Shown: one piece after another, positions 60,144 to 64,000 of the stretch | How the letters are laid out: each line of letters starts with the position of its first letter | How positions within the stretch are numbered: the first letter of the stretch is position 1 | Source of the DNA: Congeria kusceri | Taxonomy: Eukaryota; Mollusca; Bivalvia; Myida; Dreissenidae | Length of the DNA: 64,000 bases | Assembly (NCBI GenBank): GCA_027627225.1 | Contig: CM051025.1 | Span: forward strand, 53,766,181 to 53,830,180 | Reading direction: 5' to 3' | The notes under the pieces: generated by a model | Databases searched by the model: none | What the model saw: only the letters and a program-made list of their open reading frames with translations | What the model was told of the DNA's origin: nothing | Translations under genes and position numbers: made by a program

Positions 60144-60491
60144 TTACGTTTCAAGCGTCGAATTTTCATGGCGCAAGCACACACGGTTCACTAGCATGTC
60201 ATATTGCTTCCTTGTGTAACACGGCTGGGCTCCAATGTAATTAACGTACAGCGACAGTAAGAATAAAACTTGACACCTGTCATTCGCCGCAAGAAACGTG
60301 GGTTTATTGCATAATGAACGCACGTTGCTATGAGCTTCGCATACATACACGATATTATGTGCATTCTTTAATACGGTATTGTCATTTTTCATACTATTAA
60401 AGTCTCTCTTTTGAACATGTGTTACAACCATAAAGCTAGTTTGCTTTTTAACAATTAAAAAAAATAACCATAATATCTTCTTAATGTGCAT
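60144..60491 (-). other. Unassigned minus-strand ORF, 115 codons
   Basis: The distal part (VLFLLSLYVNYIGAQPCYTR, KQYDMLVNRVCLRHENS) looks slightly coding-like and GC is raised around 60120-60350. No splice-bounded homology or domain was recognised. It lies where upstream exons of gene B might be expected, but does not match them. Confidence 0.15.
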
Positions 60492-60539
60492 GCCAAATTC
60501 AAAGACGTGAATGACAATAATACATGTAGAATCTTAGGA

Positions 60540-63500
60540 ACAATATTGATATTAGTGTTGGTGCCAAGATACATTTGATGCCTTGTTTTCGAAAAAAACA
60601 ACAAGTGCTGTTCGTGCCATATTTATTATGTTGGCTGTGCGTTTTGTTGTAAAACATAATTCATGATACGATAGAAAAACGCCAGTCGCATGATTTGCAG
60701 ACAATGCCACTGTCTGCTAAAACTTAAAACGTGCGGTAGACCTTCGGCGATTGCAGGTGACCTGTACGATGCCAGCATGAACTCCCCATGCTTTCCAAAC
60801 GCATACGTTTGTCTTAATCCTCAACCTTGAAGTTTGTCGGAGCCACAGTCCGCGGCTTAAACTACATCATAATTATAGAAGATGAACTAAGTGGCCCATA
60901 ATTGCATCATTTGATGACATAACTATTTCACATTCGGTGTTTATTGAATGAATTAATATGTAAGTGAATTAATGAATGAATGAATGAATGAGAAAGTAAG
61001 TGAATAAATGCGTATAGCGATGATTAGATGCTAGGTTCACTGTACCCCCCCCCCCCCCGCAGGACAGCCTTTTCGGGGTCCGACCCTGGGTGGTCTGCTT
61101 AAACAAAAAACCTATATGTCGATATATGTTTATTAGCATTATTTGTATGTTACATAGTGACGCATAAATATTTAAGATGTATCCAGTCAAAATTGAAAAG
61201 AATTTTATGTGTCATATAAATAAAATAAAACCAGTTTTACATTCAAGAGACATATTGAGGGTTTTTCAGGTAGAAGAAAACAATTAAAACAATGCATGAT
61301 CCCATTTTTCACTAATATATTTTACTCTTTATTTTAAGCAAAATACATTATTGGTATCGTTAAAGAAAAGTATGTGAAATGCCCCCAATATTTTGATACA
61401 CGGTTCAAAAAGGAAATGAACTAATGCCTACAATGTTAACTTTCTTACATTACACTACATATATCAATACTGCCCATCCGCCTACTGGTACATTTCATTT
61501 ATATCTGTATTTCATCTACAACTATTTTTTTCCATGCCCGCGAAGTGTCATAGTGTCAACTTTTTATAAATATTACCATATTTTATTTTATGTTTATTAA
61601 AACTACACCTATATGTTAAGTTGCCATTAAACAGCTCATAAAATATTCTTTTATATTTGAAAATTTACAGCTTATACGCCTCTTTAATCCTTAGTCTGTC
61701 TAAAACAAATTACCATGCATTTTGACTACAACATGCACTTAAATTGATTGAAAAATGTGAACGAACCACGGCTTAGTTTGGATTAATTATGTTCTCTATA
61801 GGTTTGTTGCCAATGCATAATAACAAAAAAGATACAACTATCCTTATAACAAGGGCTGTCCACAAGGCAGTGTGCCCGACTATTCATTCCGCTTTGATAA
61901 CATACATATTCTGTACGTGACCTTACATAATGACCTCGCAGACACATGTGAAGTTTCAAAATATCTGCAATAGTTACAGAAACATATATAATTACTTTTA
62001 ACTAAAGTACAAAAAAGGGGCTTAATTTGCCTAAAATACTGGTCATAGTTATCGCCAATGGTCAGTGACCTTATATTTAAAAACAAATACAACTAGCCAG
62101 TAAAATAATGTCATGAATACTTTACCCTTAATTTATTGTATATGCTATTAAACACACTATTATGTGAATTTGGAATAAGATGGATTTTTTGTTCTCTTGG
62201 TTTTGATGCAGTTAATTAGATAAATGTGACAATTTAGCAAAGTCATTATATAAAATAGGCATTTTCATAAAAAAAAAAAATATCCATAAAATTGATATTA
62301 CCCACAAAAGTCCAGTTCTACGCTTTGTCAAAATGTTTACCCAAAAAAGCAGAACCGTGTTCATGCATGCATGGACACAGTTTTTCAGGACCTGAAAACT
62401 AGCAAAAAAGGCCCATACTTTGAAGAAAGAGTTATGAAAAAAAAATTATTGAAACCATCAGTATTGTCTCAATTTAATAAAATCACTTAAACATCTTGAA
62501 CTTCTGAGATATGTGGTAGAAAAGAAACAAAGTCTATTCTATGTTTGACGTCTTATTCTAACTTCACATAATACAGTGTTTATTATTACATTAAATTAAC
62601 AATGTATTCAACCAAATATTTAAGTATTAACCAGATGGAACAGAAAGAATAATTTGAATGTTTTGGTGAAGGAGTCAGAAATATGTTTTATCTGTGAAAA
62701 ATGTAGGCAATCCACAGAAGTTAAACAATAAATTCAAAATGTCCTGATAAGCCAATATTTGTCATATTTTTATCACCTGCTCCAACCTTAACATAACATT
62801 ATATGCCAGTTCATTCATAATGTTTTGCATGATGCCACTAGACTTACAAACCAACACTGGCAAATACTGCTTTGTAGAGGAAACTAGGACTTTCATTAAA
62901 AGTGATAAGTACCCCATTGGTTACAGGAAACACAAGCAGGTTATTTGTAACCTATGAAAGAAATGCAGCTCACTCCAAAAATAATAAAATATGTCAAATC
63001 CACATAATTGTGGCATTGCAACATTTAAACATCAAAGATTTCAATACATTCATAAATGCAGTAAGTTAACAAGACAGTATGTTATTATGTACAGCAAAAA
63101 TGTATGTACATACATAGCAATGTCATGCAAGACAAACATTATGTGAGGCATGTTCAAACAGTAATTTGACCAATCTAAAATAACTAAAAAATGAAATTAT
63201 ATTAGAAGACAAATCATCAAAAGGAAAATACAACACATACACACAGAGGAACACTTTTACGTCATTCACTGAACACTACACAACACATGTTACTACAATG
63301 TTAAGATGTGTAGGGTATAAATAACAAAAAACGTTAAAAGAACATTCTGGTATAAGCAAAAAAGAATATTGTTGGCCAGTAAGAAAAACTAAATGAGCGA
63401 TAGGGGTTCAAATGTTCAAACATATATACTGTTTTTCATTATACATGAATGAATATTAAAGATCAAAAGGACAGTACAAGATAAGAAAAACAGGTTAACA

Positions 63501-64000
63501 GGTGGAAATAATTCCAAAATTATATTTTTCTAAAGCAAGAAAAGCATTAAAACATAGTATCATGTTATGTTTCCGTTTGTCATACAGACCCATCTTTCAG
63601 GTATTCAAAAATGTGTAACAACAACATAGCATCAATTAATATTTTTGAGCTAAACATTTATATATTTATACTAAGTCTTATGTCAGCAGAATCAATTATT
63701 TTAAAGTGAAAAAAACGAAAGCAATTACACAACAATAAAGAGATTGCAAATCCCTTAACAAGATGGCCAAAAGCGGCTGCAGTCAGAAAAGCTGCCAAGA
63801 GTTTTTATTTAACTCTAGGCACAGTCCCTGCAGAATAATATGTCCTGATTCAGTTAATACACATAACATTTAAAACTGTGTGACCTGACCAACAAACATT
63901 GATGCAGAGAGTGAAAATATGTTTAAGTTACCTCAAATTCGGTTAAAGCTGTTGACCACTTATAGACCAAAAGATACCAGGGTTCTGTTTTAAGATTCTA
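60540..64000. other. AT-rich stretch with no recognised gene
   Basis: Contains a poly-C tract at about 61047-61057 and A runs near 62268. It may be intron of gene B or the untranslated end of another gene. I specifically looked for the C-W-L-S, H-Y and M-L-x-E-G exons of a receptor on the minus strand and did not see them. Confidence 0.35.

Overview
The window looks like animal nuclear DNA, most likely from a bivalve mollusc. It is AT-rich, its genes are split into short exons by long introns with GT..AG borders, and it is full of small inverted-repeat transposons and tandem arrays. The hairpin element family at 9.1, 9.6 and 49.2 kb, and the arrays built on TGACCTTGACC, resemble repeats I associate with dreissenid mussels. 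That assignment is from memory and tentative. I saw no bacterial operons, CRISPR array, rRNA or convincing tRNA.

The genic content is a minus-strand cluster of MAM/sushi adhesion-type receptor genes, found by reading splice-bounded exons whose phases agree. (1) Gene C, from 21594 leftwards to 4499 and probably beyond position 1: signal-peptide exon, a complete MAM domain in three exons, then a half sushi (CCP) exon. It reads open throughout. (2) Gene psi, 48960 down to 25109: MAM, three CCPs, a second MAM, two triplets of CCPs, a hormone-receptor-like (HRM) domain, a five-exon GAIN-like region and seven transmembrane segments. This is the layout of an adhesion GPCR (family B2), but it carries in-frame stops, frameshifts and lost splice sites, and I find no GPS exon, so I call it an unprocessed pseudogene. 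(3) Gene B, 59302 down to 56798: the last six exons of a related receptor (end of TM5, TM6, TM7 and cytoplasmic tail to a TAG stop), open throughout; its upstream exons lie outside the window or were not recognised.

The introns and gaps are mostly repeats: satellite-like DNA (1-733), a 63-bp in-frame minisatellite (3.5 kb), hairpin MITEs (9.1, 9.6, 49.2 kb), terminal-inverted-repeat elements (11.3-12.5, 14.2-15.0 hAT-like, 16.3-18.25, 48.0 Harbinger-like, 50.15-52.36 with TA target sites and a LINE fragment inside), tandem arrays (19.4-21.4, 26.3-27.9, 30.1-31.0 kb), LINE pieces (50.3-52.0 and 57.3-57.9 kb), and long GTA, TA and AC microsatellites. A small acidic ORF with CCAAT and GC boxes upstream lies at 54.06-54.29 kb. 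From about 60 to 64 kb I recognise no gene.

If intact, the three receptor-like genes would act at the cell surface: MAM and CCP modules for adhesion, GAIN for self-cleavage, 7TM for signalling. The cluster looks like tandem duplication with one member decayed.
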